Numbered from the stretch's first letter, positions 43,001-52,387 are shown. The stretch: DNA of 64,000 bases from Achromobacter aegrifaciens (GCF_902859735.1 NZ_CADIJY010000002.1:682001-746000); one strand, 5' to 3'. Notes: generated by a model from the sequence alone, not told the origin. A program made the numbers and translations.

Positions 43001-43421
43001 GGACAAAACTCCTGGCTGGCGGGATGGTATGCCGCGCGCCGGATCCCGTTATCCTGGCGGCGCGCGGTGGCAATCGAAGAGTCTGGAGATCAGCCGCGCA
43101 GCGGCGCGCGTCGCGCCTGCGCGGCATGGCTTGCCGCCCGGTTCCGGGAATGGGACATACGCTGGTTCATGCTTTCCCCCGCTCTATGCATCCAGGCGAT
43201 CGTTATTGATGTGGCGCCATTGCAGCGTCAGGGGCGCGGAGCGTCCAATCGTATGTTGCGATACGGGGGTATAAATTTTTCTTTGGTCTCGTGCGGCAAG
43301 CGCCCCGCGTTTCGCGCAAACGACGCGGTGGCGCGGCTTGGCGGGCAGTTGGGCGCGTCGCAACGTGGCCGCGTCGCACGGCCGCTACGGCCGGCGGCGC
43401 AGCCCCTGCTGGGGTAAACAC
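43001..43421. other. long regulatory region between the second LysR gene and dctP
   Basis: A 421-base stretch with no credible gene. It contains promoter copy B (43219-43263) and then a leader of about 210 bases to dctP that shows GC-rich but no obvious strong structure. On the lysR side, an AT-rich patch (43271-43287) and GC-rich dyads near 43375-43415 (including GGCCG/CGGCC) may end the lysR transcript. Confidence 0.6.
43219..43263 (-). promoter_or_regulatory. LysR-type regulated promoter, copy B (drives the TRAP operon)
   Basis: Plus-strand positions 43241-43263 read GCGTCCAATC, GTAT, GTTGCGATA. On the minus strand this is an ATC-N9-GAT box (43262-43248) overlapping -35 TTGGAC (43248-43243). 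An 18-bp spacer leads to TGCAAT (43224-43219). Copy A at 36609-36653 has the same elements at the same spacing. The predicted start of transcription is near 43212, giving a leader of about 210 bases for dctP. Confidence 0.75.
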
Positions 43422-44327
43422 CTAGAGCGGAATCCCGTCCGCAGCCTGCTCGGCCACCTTCTGCGCCATCTGCGCGATGACCCGTACCGCGTGACTATCC
43501 GGCCCCTGCACCCAGGTAGCCGTGAAGCTCAGTTCCGGCAAAGGATCCGCCTCCACGCGCAGGATGCGCAATTCGCCGCGCGCCAGCTCCTTGCCCAGGA
43601 ACACCGGCGCGATGACGCTGGTGCCGATGGCGTCCTGCGTCATCCGCACCACCATCGACATCGACGCACTGCCGTACATGCGCGGCGACGTCACGCCGGC
43701 GCGAGTCAGCATGTCGCGCACCACGCGGTAAGGCGCGCTGTTGGAGGGATAGGTGATGATGGGCAGCTTGCCTATCCGCTCCAATGTCAGCGGCTCCGGC
43801 CCCAGATCCAACAGGGGGCTGGCGACCCAAGCCAGCGGATAGGTGCATAGGGGCAGGTTTTCCACACGCGCCTCGAGCACCGGCCCCATCAGGAAGGCCA
43901 GATCGATCTGGCGCGACATCAGGTGCGAGCGCAGCACATGCGTCGTGTCCACCTCTATTTCCAGCACCAGCGCCGGATAGTTCGAATGGATCAGCTCGAT
44001 CAGCGTGGGCAGCCAGGTCTGCACGATGGTCTCGGCCACGCCGATGCGCACGGTGCCGCTCATGACGTTTTGCTCGCGCGCGGCTTCGAACATGTCGCGC
44101 CGCACCTGCAGCATGCGTTCGGCATGCGACAGCAGTTCATGCCCCTTGGCGGTCAGCTTCACGCCGCGCGCCTCGCGCTCGAACAGGAGCACGCCCAGGT
44201 CGGCCTCCAGCGAGGCGATGCGCTGCGATACCGCAGGCTGGGTGGTGTTGAGTTTCTCCGACGCGGCGCGAAAACTGCCCAGCGTGGCCACCCAAAAAAA
44301 AGTTTCGATGTTGCGTAGTTCTATCAT
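43422..44327 (-). CDS. LysR family transcriptional regulator (paralogue 2)
   Basis: A 301-residue LysR regulator, paralogous over its whole length to the one at 36681-37586. The helix-turn-helix region is almost unchanged (IETFFWVATLGSFRAASEKL, then NTTQPAVSQRIASLE), while the effector domain is more diverged. This suggests a shared operator but possibly different inducers. The start at 44327 begins MIELRNIETFF; the frame continues far upstream only as a shadow. It is divergent from an EamA transporter gene (87 bases between starts) and lies 159 bases from promoter copy B. Confidence 0.93.
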   Translation of the reverse strand: MIELRNIETFFWVATLGSFRAASEKLNTTQPAVSQRIASLEADLGVLLFEREARGVKLTAKGHELLSHAERMLQVRRDMFEAAREQNVMSGTVRIGVAETIVQTWLPTLIELIHSNYPALVLEIEVDTTHVLRSHLMSRQIDLAFLMGPVLEARVENLPLCTYPLAWVASPLLDLGPEPLTLERIGKLPIITYPSNSAPYRVVRDMLTRAGVTSPRMYGSASMSMVVRMTQDAIGTSVIAPVFLGKELARGELRILRVEADPLPELSFTATWVQGPDSHAVRVIAQMAQKVAEQAADGIPL

Positions 44328-44414
44328 GAGCCTGTTCCCCCGGCGCGATGAGCGTATCATGGCAGCCGCCCGGTACCTGCAAACCGGCGTTTCAGCCAAC
44401 AAAGGAGTTTGTCG

Positions 44415-45374
44415 ATGACCCCGGCCGATGACGGTCGCACGCGCCGCGCAACGCCCGCTTCCAGCGGCCCGATGATGGGGGTGCTGTTGCTGGTGCTGTC
44501 GATGTGGACGCTGTCGTGCCTGGATGCCAGCGGCAAGTGGGTCATGAATGCGGGCGTGCCGCTGCTGGTGCTGTCGTGGTTCCGCTATGCCGTGCACCTG
44601 GCGCTGGTGCTGGCCCTGGTGCTGCCCGCGCGCGGCCTGGGCGTTTTTCGCAGCAAGAAGCCGCGCGAACAGATCCTGCGCGGCGGCTCGATGTTCCTGG
44701 CCACGCTGATGTTCTTCACCACGCTGAGCTACATCCCGCAGGCCGAGGCCACCGCCATCAACTTCCTGGCGCCGCTGCTGGTGCTGTCCGCCGCGCCCTG
44801 GGTCCTCAAGGAACCCGCCCGCCTGTCGCGCTTCGTGGCCGCCGGCATCGCCTTCATCGGCGTGATCATCGTGATCCGCCCCGGCGGCGGCCTGGATCCG
44901 GTGGGCACGGTGTTCGGCCTGCTCACGGCCTGTTGCTTCGCCGTGCAGTTCATCGCCACGCGGCGCGTGGCGGGCGACGACCCGTTTACCTCGCTGATCT
45001 GGAGCGGCGCCGTCGGCACGCTTTGCCTGACCCTGTCCCTGCCCTTCATCCTGCCGCCTGCCCTGCCCGTGCTCAAGGCCCTGGCGCCGCTGGACTGGGT
45101 TGTGCTGATCTCCACCGGCATCACCGGCGGCCTGGGCCATCTGTTCCAGATCGCCGCCTACCGCCGCGCGCCCGCTTCCACCCTGGCGCCCTTCGTATAC
45201 CTGCAGATCATCAGCGCCACCTCGGTCGGCTGGCTGGTCTGGGGCCACTTCCCGGACCCGCTGACCTGGCTGGGCATCGCCATTATCTGCGCCAGCGGCA
45301 TCGGCATCGGCCTGATCGAATGGCGCCGCAGCCGCGCCCAGGCCGCGCCGCTGGCCGGGGCCGACGCACGCTGA
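44415..45374 (+). CDS. EamA/DMT family transporter
   Basis: Drug/metabolite transporter with ten predicted membrane segments in two EamA repeats, 319 residues. Typical stretches are [40 protein letters not shown] at the end of the first repeat, and [20 protein letters not shown] in the second. Members usually export amino acids or other metabolites. The ATG at 44415 has AAAGGAG 7 bases upstream. It is divergent from the LysR at 43422-44327 and may be a further target, though the shared promoter box is not present here. Confidence 0.9.
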   Translation: MTPADDGRTRRATPASSGPMMGVLLLVLSMWTLSCLDASGKWVMNAGVPLLVLSWFRYAVHLALVLALVLPARGLGVFRSKKPREQILRGGSMFLATLMFFTTLSYIPQAEATAINFLAPLLVLSAAPWVLKEPARLSRFVAAGIAFIGVIIVIRPGGGLDPVGTVFGLLTACCFAVQFIATRRVAGDDPFTSLIWSGAVGTLCLTLSLPFILPPALPVLKALAPLDWVVLISTGITGGLGHLFQIAAYRRAPASTLAPFVYLQIISATSVGWLVWGHFPDPLTWLGIAIICASGIGIGLIEWRRSRAQAAPLAGADAR

Positions 45375-45471
45375 GCCGGCAGCGCGCAGGCGCCGCCTCC
45401 CGTACAATGCGGGTCGCTTTTTGCGCTTTCGCGCATGGGCGATCCAGGCATTTCCCCGAATCGAGGCTCCC

Positions 45472-46662
45472 ATGATCATCAAGCCCCGCGTGCGCGGTTT
45501 CATCTGCGTCACCACCCATCCGGCCGGCTGCGCCGCCAACGTCCGCAACCAGATCGACTACGTCCGCGCCCAGGGGCCGATAGCTGGCGGGCCGAAACGC
45601 GTACTGGTCCTGGGCGCATCGACCGGCTATGGCCTGGCGGCGCGGATCAGCGCGGCCTTTGGCTGTGGCGCGCAGACGCTGGGCGTGTTCTTCGAGCGGC
45701 CGGGCGACGCCGCCAAGGCCGGCACGCCGGGCTGGTACAACACGGCGGAGTTCCACGAGCAGGCCCACGCCGCCGGACTCTATGCCAAGAGCGTCAACGG
45801 CGACGCCTTCTCCGACGAAATCAAGCGCAAGACCATAGACCTCATCAAACAGGATCTGGGCCAGGTCGATCAGGTGATCTACAGCCTGGCCGCGCCGCGC
45901 CGCACGCACCCGAAAACCGGCGAAGTCTTCAATTCGACCCTCAAGCCCATCGGCCAGGCGGTCAACCTGCGCGGCCTGGACACCGACCGCGAAGTGGTCA
46001 AGGAATCCGTGCTGGAACCCGCCACCCAGGCCGAGATCGACGCGACTGTCGCCGTCATGGGCGGCGAAGACTGGCAGATGTGGATAGACGCGCTGCTGGA
46101 AGCCGGCGTGCTGGCCGAAGGCGCCACCACCACGGCCTTCACCTACCTGGGCGAGAAGATCACCCACGACATCTACTGGAATGGCTCGATCGGCGCCGCC
46201 AAGAAGGATCTGGACCAGAAGGTGCTGGAGATCCGCGCCAAGCTGGCCGCGCGCGGCGGCGACGCCCGCGTGTCGGTGCTCAAGGCGGTGGTGACGCAGG
46301 CCAGCTCGGCGATCCCCATGATGCCGCTCTACCTGTCGCTGCTGTTCAAGACCATGAAGGAGGCCGGCACGCACGAGGGCTGCATCGAACAGGTCTATGG
46401 CCTGTACCGCGACAGCCTGTGCGGCAAGACGCCGATCCTGGACCAGGACGGACGCCTGCGCGCCGACTACAAGGAACTGGATCCCGAGGTGCAGGCCCGC
46501 GTGCAGGCGCTGTGGGGCCAGGTCACCAACGACAACATCTACCAGCTGACGGACTTCGCGGGCTACAAGCAGGACTTCCTGCGCCTGTTCGGCTTCGAAA
46601 TCGAAGGCGTCGACTATGAAGCCGACACCGATCCGGCCGTGGAAATCCGCGGGCTGGCTTGA
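45472..46662 (+). CDS. fabV: trans-2-enoyl-ACP/CoA reductase FabV
   Basis: NADH-dependent enoyl-ACP reductase for the last step of fatty acid elongation, 396 residues. It opens with [20 protein letters not shown]. The cofactor loop is [20 protein letters not shown]. The FabV active-site spacing Tyr-X8-Lys is seen in [14 protein letters not shown], which distinguishes it from FabI (Tyr-X6-Lys). FabV enzymes are known to tolerate triclosan. The start at 45472 has GAGG upstream. It is convergent with serB, only 9 bases apart. Confidence 0.96.
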   Translation: MIIKPRVRGFICVTTHPAGCAANVRNQIDYVRAQGPIAGGPKRVLVLGASTGYGLAARISAAFGCGAQTLGVFFERPGDAAKAGTPGWYNTAEFHEQAHAAGLYAKSVNGDAFSDEIKRKTIDLIKQDLGQVDQVIYSLAAPRRTHPKTGEVFNSTLKPIGQAVNLRGLDTDREVVKESVLEPATQAEIDATVAVMGGEDWQMWIDALLEAGVLAEGATTTAFTYLGEKITHDIYWNGSIGAAKKDLDQKVLEIRAKLAARGGDARVSVLKAVVTQASSAIPMMPLYLSLLFKTMKEAGTHEGCIEQVYGLYRDSLCGKTPILDQDGRLRADYKELDPEVQARVQALWGQVTNDNIYQLTDFAGYKQDFLRLFGFEIEGVDYEADTDPAVEIRGLA

Positions 46663-46671
46663 GCCCCGGCG

Positions 46672-47385
46672 CTAGCGCGCCATCAGCTCCAGCAGGCGGT
46701 CCAGGCCGCCTTCGTCGATTGCGACATTGACCTCCTCGCGCACGGCCGGTTTGGCGCGGTAGCCCACCGACAGGCCCGCCGCGCGCATCATCGGCAGGTC
46801 GTTGGCGCCGTCGCCCACGGCGATGGCGCGCTCCGGCCCTACGCCCAGCGCCGCGCACACTTCCAGCAGCTTGCGGCGCTTTTCCTCGCCATCGCAGATG
46901 TCGCCCCAGGCTTGCGGCAGCAGCCGGCCGGTCAGGCGTCCGTCCACGATTTCCAGCACATTGGCGCGCACGTCGTCCAGCCCCAGTCGCACCCGCAGCC
47001 GGTCGGTGAAGCAGGTAAAGCCGCCAGTCACCAGCAGGCAGGTCAGGCCCGCGGCCTTGCACGCCGCGATCAGCGTTTCCGCGCCCGGATTGATGCGCAC
47101 ACGCTGTTCATAGACCTCGTCCAGCGCCGCTTCCGGCATGCCTGCCAGCAGCGCCACGCGCTCGCGCAGGCTCTGCTTGTAGTCCTTGATCTCGCCGCGC
47201 ATGGCGGCTTCCGTCAGCGCCGCCACCTCGCCCTTCTTGCCCATCAGGTCCGCCATTTCGTCCAGCGTCTCGATCGAGATCAGCGTGGAGTCCATGTCGA
47301 AGGCGATGAGCTTGTAGTCCGCGAGCGCCAGCGGAGGCGCAATGCCGCGCCAGGAAAGGCCGGGTGTCGTAGAGGCGGAATGCAT
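46672..47385 (-). CDS. serB: phosphoserine phosphatase
   Basis: HAD-superfamily enzyme of 237 residues that makes serine from phosphoserine. Motif I is AFDMDSTLISIETLDEMAD (nucleophile Asp), motif II is LLVTGGFTCFTDRL, and motif IV is AVGDGANDLPMM. The N-terminal ACT-like region of longer SerB proteins is absent, so this is the short form. The start at 47385 has AAGGA 7 bases upstream; longer frames are not supported. A GcvA-like regulator gene lies 14 bases upstream on the same strand. Confidence 0.95.
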   Translation of the reverse strand: MHSASTTPGLSWRGIAPPLALADYKLIAFDMDSTLISIETLDEMADLMGKKGEVAALTEAAMRGEIKDYKQSLRERVALLAGMPEAALDEVYEQRVRINPGAETLIAACKAAGLTCLLVTGGFTCFTDRLRVRLGLDDVRANVLEIVDGRLTGRLLPQAWGDICDGEEKRRKLLEVCAALGVGPERAIAVGDGANDLPMMRAAGLSVGYRAKPAVREEVNVAIDEGGLDRLLELMAR

Positions 47386-47399
47386 GGGGGATCCTTGGT

Positions 47400-48308
47400 C
47401 TATGCGGTGTGTGTGGGGTCGCGCCCTTGCTCGCGCAACCACTCGATGAACAGTAGCGCCGACGCGGCGGCCGGGCCGTCCTGGCGGTACAGCGCGTGGA
47501 TGCCGGCGTTCGGCAGCTGCGGGCCGTCGAACAGCGGGCGCAGGCGATCGGCGCGGATGTCGTCTTCCAGCAGGCACCAGGGCGCCAAGGCGATGCCCAG
47601 GTCGTTCATGGCGGCCTGCATGCACAGGAACTGGTGGTCGAACACCGGCCCCGGCAATTGCGCAGGCACGTCCACCTTGGCCAGCGCGAACCAGCGCGGC
47701 CAGTGGTCCATGCCGCCCGCGATCTTCAGCAGCGGATGCCCCAGGCAATCCGCGGGCGCGGCCAGGCGGTTGCGCTCGATGAAGCGCGGCGATGCCACCG
47801 GCACGTGGAAGTCGTCCAGGCAGTGCACGCAGGTCAGGTCCGAATGCGCCATGTAGCCGTGGCGGATCAGCACGTCGCTGCCCGTGTCGCCGCCGCGGTC
47901 CAGGAACGACCGCCCTTGCGTGGTGAGCTGCACGTCCACGCCCGGATGCCGCGCCTGGAACGCCGACAGGCGCGGGATCAGCCACTTCATGGTCAGCGAC
48001 GGCGTGGCGCAGACGCTTAGCACGCCGCCGTAGGCGGGCGATTTCAGCTTGGCGGTCGCGGCCGCGATGCGTTCCAGGCTGGCCTGGATTTCCGGAAAGT
48101 AGGCCTGGGCGCAAGGCAGCAGCGCCACGCCGCGCGCCTCCCGCGCGAACAGAGGCTGCCCCACGTACTCTTCGAGTATGCGGATCTGCTGGCTGACCGC
48201 GCTATGCGTGATGCTCAGTTCGTCGGCGGCCGCGGTGAAGCTGCGCAGACGCGCCGCGGCTTCGAACACGCGCAAGGCCTTCAGCGGCGGCAGGCTCTGC
48301 CCCGCCAT
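47400..48308 (-). CDS. LysR family regulator, GcvA-like
   Basis: A 302-residue LysR regulator of the GcvA/AmpR-like branch. The DNA-binding domain reads LPPLKALRVFEAAARLRSFT, followed by AAADELSITHSAVSQQIRIL. The effector domain includes FDHQFLCMQAAMNDLGIALA. It is divergent from the three-gene ABC importer starting at 48552, across a 243-base gap, and is the best candidate for its regulator. serB follows on the same strand, so a link to serine/glycine supply is possible but unproven. Confidence 0.92.
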   Translation of the reverse strand: MAGQSLPPLKALRVFEAAARLRSFTAAADELSITHSAVSQQIRILEEYVGQPLFAREARGVALLPCAQAYFPEIQASLERIAAATAKLKSPAYGGVLSVCATPSLTMKWLIPRLSAFQARHPGVDVQLTTQGRSFLDRGGDTGSDVLIRHGYMAHSDLTCVHCLDDFHVPVASPRFIERNRLAAPADCLGHPLLKIAGGMDHWPRWFALAKVDVPAQLPGPVFDHQFLCMQAAMNDLGIALAPWCLLEDDIRADRLRPLFDGPQLPNAGIHALYRQDGPAAASALLFIEWLREQGRDPTHTA

Positions 48309-48551
48309 CTCAGTTGCGGCCCGCCCGCGCGCCGGCCCGGCGCCGCGCTGTGCTGCTGTTTCCCACGTTTTCCCTTGTCGTCTATTTTTTATCTGCGCTG
48401 CTTGCGCGCGCCTGATCTATCCAGCCGCATTCTAGGTGATAGCCCGGGCGCCGACCTCTTAGAAAAACTAACGACTACCCTTAAAAAACACCGCTGGTCG
48501 CGCGCGGAAGCCGTTCCTATGATGCCGACAACCTCAGGCAGGAAGCGAAAC

Positions 48552-49628
48552 ATGGCATCAATCACCGTAGACGGCATCGTCAAGACTTTCGGCGGGCAGC
48601 AAGTGCTGCGCAATCTGTCGCTGCACATCCCCGACGGCGCGTTCTACACGCTATTGGGACCCAGCGGCTGCGGCAAGACCACGCTGCTGCGCTGCATTGC
48701 GGGCTTCTATGCCCCCGACGGCGGCCGCCTGCTGTTCGACCAGGACGACGTGACCCACGTGTCCGCGCACCGCCGCGACATCGGCATGGTGTTCCAGGAC
48801 TACGCGTTGTTCCCGGACAAGACCGCATTCGACAACGTGGCCTACGGCCTGCGCGCCCGCGGCGTGGCGCGCGCCGAGATCACGCGGCGCGTCAATGAAG
48901 CGCTGGACAAGGTCGGGCTGCTGACGCTGGCCGAACGCTACCCGGCGCAAATGAGCGGCGGACAGCGCCAGCGCGTGGCGCTGGCGCGCGCGCTGGTGAT
49001 CCGGCCGCGCGTGCTGTTGATGGATGAGCCGCTGTCCAACCTGGACGCGAAGATGCGCCTGCAGATGCGCGACGTGATCCTGGACCTGGTGCGCGAGGCC
49101 GGCATCACCACCGTCTTCGTGACGCACGACCAGGAAGAAGCGCTGGCGATGTCCGACCGCATCGCCATCATGGACCGAGGCGACATCGCCCAGCTGGGCA
49201 CGCCGGAAGAACTTTATGGCACGCCGGTAAACGCCTACGTCGCGGACTTCATCGGTTCGGCCAACGTGATCCCGGTGCCGGCCCGCAACGGCCAGGCCGG
49301 CGCCCCTGCCGGCCATGTCCGCTACGAGATCTGCGGCCTGGGCTTTGACGGCGTGCAGGGCAGCGAGCAGCTGGACGGCAAAGGCGTGCTCATCGCCCGC
49401 CCTGAAGAGCTGGCCTTGATGGCGCCCGCCCCTTACGTGCCCAACACCTTGCCTGGCAAGGTGCTGCGGCGGCAATACCTGGGCTTCAAGACCGCCTACC
49501 GCATCGCGCTGGACAACGGCTCCGAGATCCGCGTCGAGCTGCACGCGGGCAACATGGTGGCGCAGTTCCAGCCCGGCGAAGCCGTGCAGGTACTGATTCC
49601 CGCCGACAGCCGCGTCGTCAACGCCTGA
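48552..49628 (+). CDS. ABC transporter ATP-binding protein (iron/phosphonate/spermidine-type)
   Basis: ATPase of 358 residues with a C-terminal TOBE regulatory domain (about residues 275-358). Walker A is GPSGCGKTT, the signature MSGGQRQRVALARAL, and Walker B VLLMDEPLSNLDAKM, then VFVTHDQEEALAMSDRI. It belongs to the FbpC/PotA/PhnT branch. The start at 48552 follows GGAAG. It is the first gene of an importer operon with a fused permease and a family 1 binding protein. Confidence 0.93.
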   Translation: MASITVDGIVKTFGGQQVLRNLSLHIPDGAFYTLLGPSGCGKTTLLRCIAGFYAPDGGRLLFDQDDVTHVSAHRRDIGMVFQDYALFPDKTAFDNVAYGLRARGVARAEITRRVNEALDKVGLLTLAERYPAQMSGGQRQRVALARALVIRPRVLLMDEPLSNLDAKMRLQMRDVILDLVREAGITTVFVTHDQEEALAMSDRIAIMDRGDIAQLGTPEELYGTPVNAYVADFIGSANVIPVPARNGQAGAPAGHVRYEICGLGFDGVQGSEQLDGKGVLIARPEELALMAPAPYVPNTLPGKVLRRQYLGFKTAYRIALDNGSEIRVELHAGNMVAQFQPGEAVQVLIPADSRVVNA

Positions 49629-49641
49629 GGACGTGCCGACC

Positions 49642-51288
49642 ATGAAAATCAAATGGTGGCCCTGGGGCGTCCTGACGGCAATCAGCCTGGCCCTGCTACT
49701 GTTCTTCGTGCTCTATCCGTTGGCCGTGCTCTTCAGCAATAGCGTCACCGGGCAGGATGGCGGTTTCACGCTGGAGGGCTTCAAGGCCCTGCTGGCCGAC
49801 TCCCAATACGTCGAGGCCTTCGGCAATACGCTGATCCTGGGCCTGGCTGTCACGGCCTGCACGGTGCTGGTGGGCGTGCCCTTCGCCTACATGGTGGCGC
49901 GCTTCGACTTTCCGCTGAAGAACCTGGTGGCGATCCTGCCGGTGCTGACCATCGTGATCCCCGAGATCATCGTCGGCCAGTCCTGGCTGCTGATCCTGGG
50001 CAATAACGGCATCCTGACCAACCTGCTGGGCGACGCCGGCATTTCGCTGCCCTCGTTCTACGGCTGGACCGGCATGGTGTTTTCCATGACGCTGGTCTAC
50101 TACACCTACATCTACCTGGGGGTGCTGGCGGCGCTGCGCGGCTTCGACGGCCAGCTGGAAGAAGCGGGCCTGAGCCTGGGCACGCCGCCGCTCCTGACCA
50201 AGCTGCGCGTGCTGGTGCCGGTGCTGCTGCCGGCGGTGCTGGTCAACGCGCTGGTGGTGTTCACGCTGGTGGTGGGCAACTTCGCGCTGGCCATGCTGCT
50301 GGGCAGCCGCGTGCCGCTGCTGTCGGTCATGACGTACAACACCTTTGTCAGCGAAATGGGCGGCAGCCCGACTCTGCAGAGCGCGATGTCGGTGGTGTCC
50401 ATCGCCATCGTCGCCATCGTGCTGTTCTTCCAGAAACGCGTGGTCGAACGCAAGGTCTACACCATGACGCAGGGGCGCGCGCCGGCCGCTACCCGCGTGC
50501 GCTCCTGGACCGCCCTGCTCTACACCAGCGGTGTCGGCCTGATCATCTTCATTTCGCTGCTGCCGCTGATCGTGGTCTTCATCGCTGCCTTCACCAAGAC
50601 CAGCGGCCCGGTCATGCAATGGGGCCAATGGTCGCTGGCCAGCATGCAGCGCGCGCTGCATGGCGCGCCGGAACCCATCCTGAACTCGCTCAAGTTCGCC
50701 TCGCTGGCCACGGTGCTGGGCGTGGCCTTCGCGGTGCTGGTCAGCTATCTGACGATCAAGAAGCGCAGCGCCTCGACCCAGGTGCTGGACTACATCGTGG
50801 TGCTGCCCCTGACCATTTCCGGCACGGTGCTGGGCATCGCACTGGTGCAGACCTTCAACACCGGCTGGCTGGTGCTGGCGGGCACGTCAGGAATCATGGT
50901 GCTGTGCTACACGGTGCGGCGCCTGCCCTTCGCGGTGCGCAACGCATCGTCGGTGCTGTTCAACATCCCCGAGTCGATCGAGGAAGCGTCGATCAGCCTG
51001 GGCGTGTCGCCGCTCATGACCTTCTTCAAGGTGATCCTGCCCGCCATGAAGGCATCCATCATCTCGGCAGCCATCCTGATGTGGCTCACCACCATTTCCG
51101 AGCTGTCGGCGTCCATCGTCGCCTACAGCGGCGGCCTGGAGACCATGCCCATCGCCATCTTCCGCCAGGTCGACGGCGGCAGGCTGGGCATGGCGTCGGC
51201 CTATGGCGCGGCGCTGGTCACGGTCATCGTGCTGCCCATCATCGTGTCGGTCAAGGCGTTCGGCATCAAGCTGTTCTCCGGTAAATAA
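49642..51288 (+). CDS. ABC transporter permease, double-domain (FbpB/PhnU-like)
   Basis: A 548-residue permease with about 12 membrane segments: two BPD_transp_1 domains fused in one chain. Each half has a coupling loop: LEEAGLSLGTPPLLTKLRVL in the first, and IEEASISLGVSPLMTFFKVI in the second. One chain therefore replaces a permease dimer. The ATG at 49642 is preferred over GTG 49633, which lies against the ribosome site GAGGA. It starts 13 bases after the ATPase gene. Confidence 0.92.
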   Translation: MKIKWWPWGVLTAISLALLLFFVLYPLAVLFSNSVTGQDGGFTLEGFKALLADSQYVEAFGNTLILGLAVTACTVLVGVPFAYMVARFDFPLKNLVAILPVLTIVIPEIIVGQSWLLILGNNGILTNLLGDAGISLPSFYGWTGMVFSMTLVYYTYIYLGVLAALRGFDGQLEEAGLSLGTPPLLTKLRVLVPVLLPAVLVNALVVFTLVVGNFALAMLLGSRVPLLSVMTYNTFVSEMGGSPTLQSAMSVVSIAIVAIVLFFQKRVVERKVYTMTQGRAPAATRVRSWTALLYTSGVGLIIFISLLPLIVVFIAAFTKTSGPVMQWGQWSLASMQRALHGAPEPILNSLKFASLATVLGVAFAVLVSYLTIKKRSASTQVLDYIVVLPLTISGTVLGIALVQTFNTGWLVLAGTSGIMVLCYTVRRLPFAVRNASSVLFNIPESIEEASISLGVSPLMTFFKVILPAMKASIISAAILMWLTTISELSASIVAYSGGLETMPIAIFRQVDGGRLGMASAYGAALVTVIVLPIIVSVKAFGIKLFSGK

Positions 51289-51310
51289 CCCACTTGCACA
51301 GAGGCTAACC

Positions 51311-52294
51311 ATGCAATTCAAGCACCTACTTCAGTACAGCGTCCTGGCCGCCGCCCTGGCTACTGGCGCCGCCCAGGCCCAGAACGTCGTGCTCTATTCG
51401 TCCAATAACACGGAGACGATCGAAACCGCGCTGGACGCGGTGAAGCAGAAGTCGCCGAAATTGAACGTGCAGCCCGTCACCGGCGGCACCGGCACGATGA
51501 TGAAGCGCATCGAGGCCGAGGCGCAGAATCCGCGCGGCGACCTGTTCTGGAGCGGCGGCTTCGGCACGCTGGGCGCCTACCGCCAGCATCTGCAGCCCTA
51601 CCGCCCGGCCGACCTGGACAAGATCCCCGCCGAGTTCCGCGGTCCGGACGATCTGTGGGTGGGCACCAACGTGCACGTCATGGTGATGATGGTCAACGAG
51701 CGCCAGCTCAAGGGCCTGCCCGCGCCGGCCACCTGGTCCGACCTGATGCAGCCGCAGTGGAAGAACAAGTTCGCCATCACCGACCCGTCCAAGAGCGGCA
51801 CGGCCTACATGCTGGTGTATGGCCTCTTCAAGCAATTCGGCCAGGAAGGCCTGGACAAGATCGCCGCCAACGCGGTGGTCACGGCATCGTCCGGCACCAC
51901 CTACAAGGGCGTGGCCGCGGGTGAATACGCCGTGGGCATGACGCTGGAATACGCCGCGCAGGAATACGTGGCCGGCGGCCAGAAGGAAATCAAGCTGGTC
52001 TACCCGACCGAGGGCAGCTACCTGGCGCCGGAAGGCATGTTCATCATCAAGGGCGCGAAGAACATGGACGCGGCCAAGGCCTTGTATGACGGCCTCTTGA
52101 GCAAGGAGTCGCAGGAAGCGCAGCTGGTGAAAAACTTCCGCCGCCCGACGCGCACGGACGTGGCCGTGGCCAGCCTGACCACCCTGCCCGACCTGAAGAC
52201 CATCAAGATCTTCCCGGTCAGCCAGGATGCCGCGGCGAAGGAGTATGAGGCGGTGGTCGCCGCCTGGAACCAGGCGGTCGCGAAATCCAAGTAA
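51311..52294 (+). CDS. ABC transporter substrate-binding protein, family 1
   Basis: Periplasmic binding protein of 327 residues with a signal peptide (MQFKHLLQYSVLAAALATGA, cleaved near AQAQN). The mature start NVVLYSSNNTETIETALDAV and GDLFWSGGFGTLGAYRQHLQ resemble FbpA/PhnS-type proteins. The Tyr-Tyr pair that binds ferric iron in FbpA is not visible in the matching region (EYAVGMTLEYAAQEYVAGG), so iron is doubtful. A phosphonate or other organic ligand is possible. It is the third gene of the operon, 22 bases after the permease gene. Confidence 0.9.
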   Translation: MQFKHLLQYSVLAAALATGAAQAQNVVLYSSNNTETIETALDAVKQKSPKLNVQPVTGGTGTMMKRIEAEAQNPRGDLFWSGGFGTLGAYRQHLQPYRPADLDKIPAEFRGPDDLWVGTNVHVMVMMVNERQLKGLPAPATWSDLMQPQWKNKFAITDPSKSGTAYMLVYGLFKQFGQEGLDKIAANAVVTASSGTTYKGVAAGEYAVGMTLEYAAQEYVAGGQKEIKLVYPTEGSYLAPEGMFIIKGAKNMDAAKALYDGLLSKESQEAQLVKNFRRPTRTDVAVASLTTLPDLKTIKIFPVSQDAAAKEYEAVVAAWNQAVAKSK

Positions 52295-52351
52295 GAGGGT
52301 AAGGCCCTCACGCCGCGCCCCTCCGGGGCTCGCAGCCCCCCCGAGGGGCTG
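52295..52351. repeat. convergent hairpin cluster, repeat-like
   Basis: Three stems follow directly: GAGGG/CCCTC (52295-52299, 52305-52309), GCCCC/GGGGC (52317-52321, 52325-52329) and CAGCCCC/GGGGCTG (52333-52339, 52345-52351). The C-run, G-run pattern resembles the repeat at 41882-41950. It lies between the convergent importer operon and ybbA, where it probably acts as a bidirectional terminator. Confidence 0.55.
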
Positions 52352-52387
52352 GTCCAACTTGGAAGCCCGGCGGTGGGGCCGGCGGCA

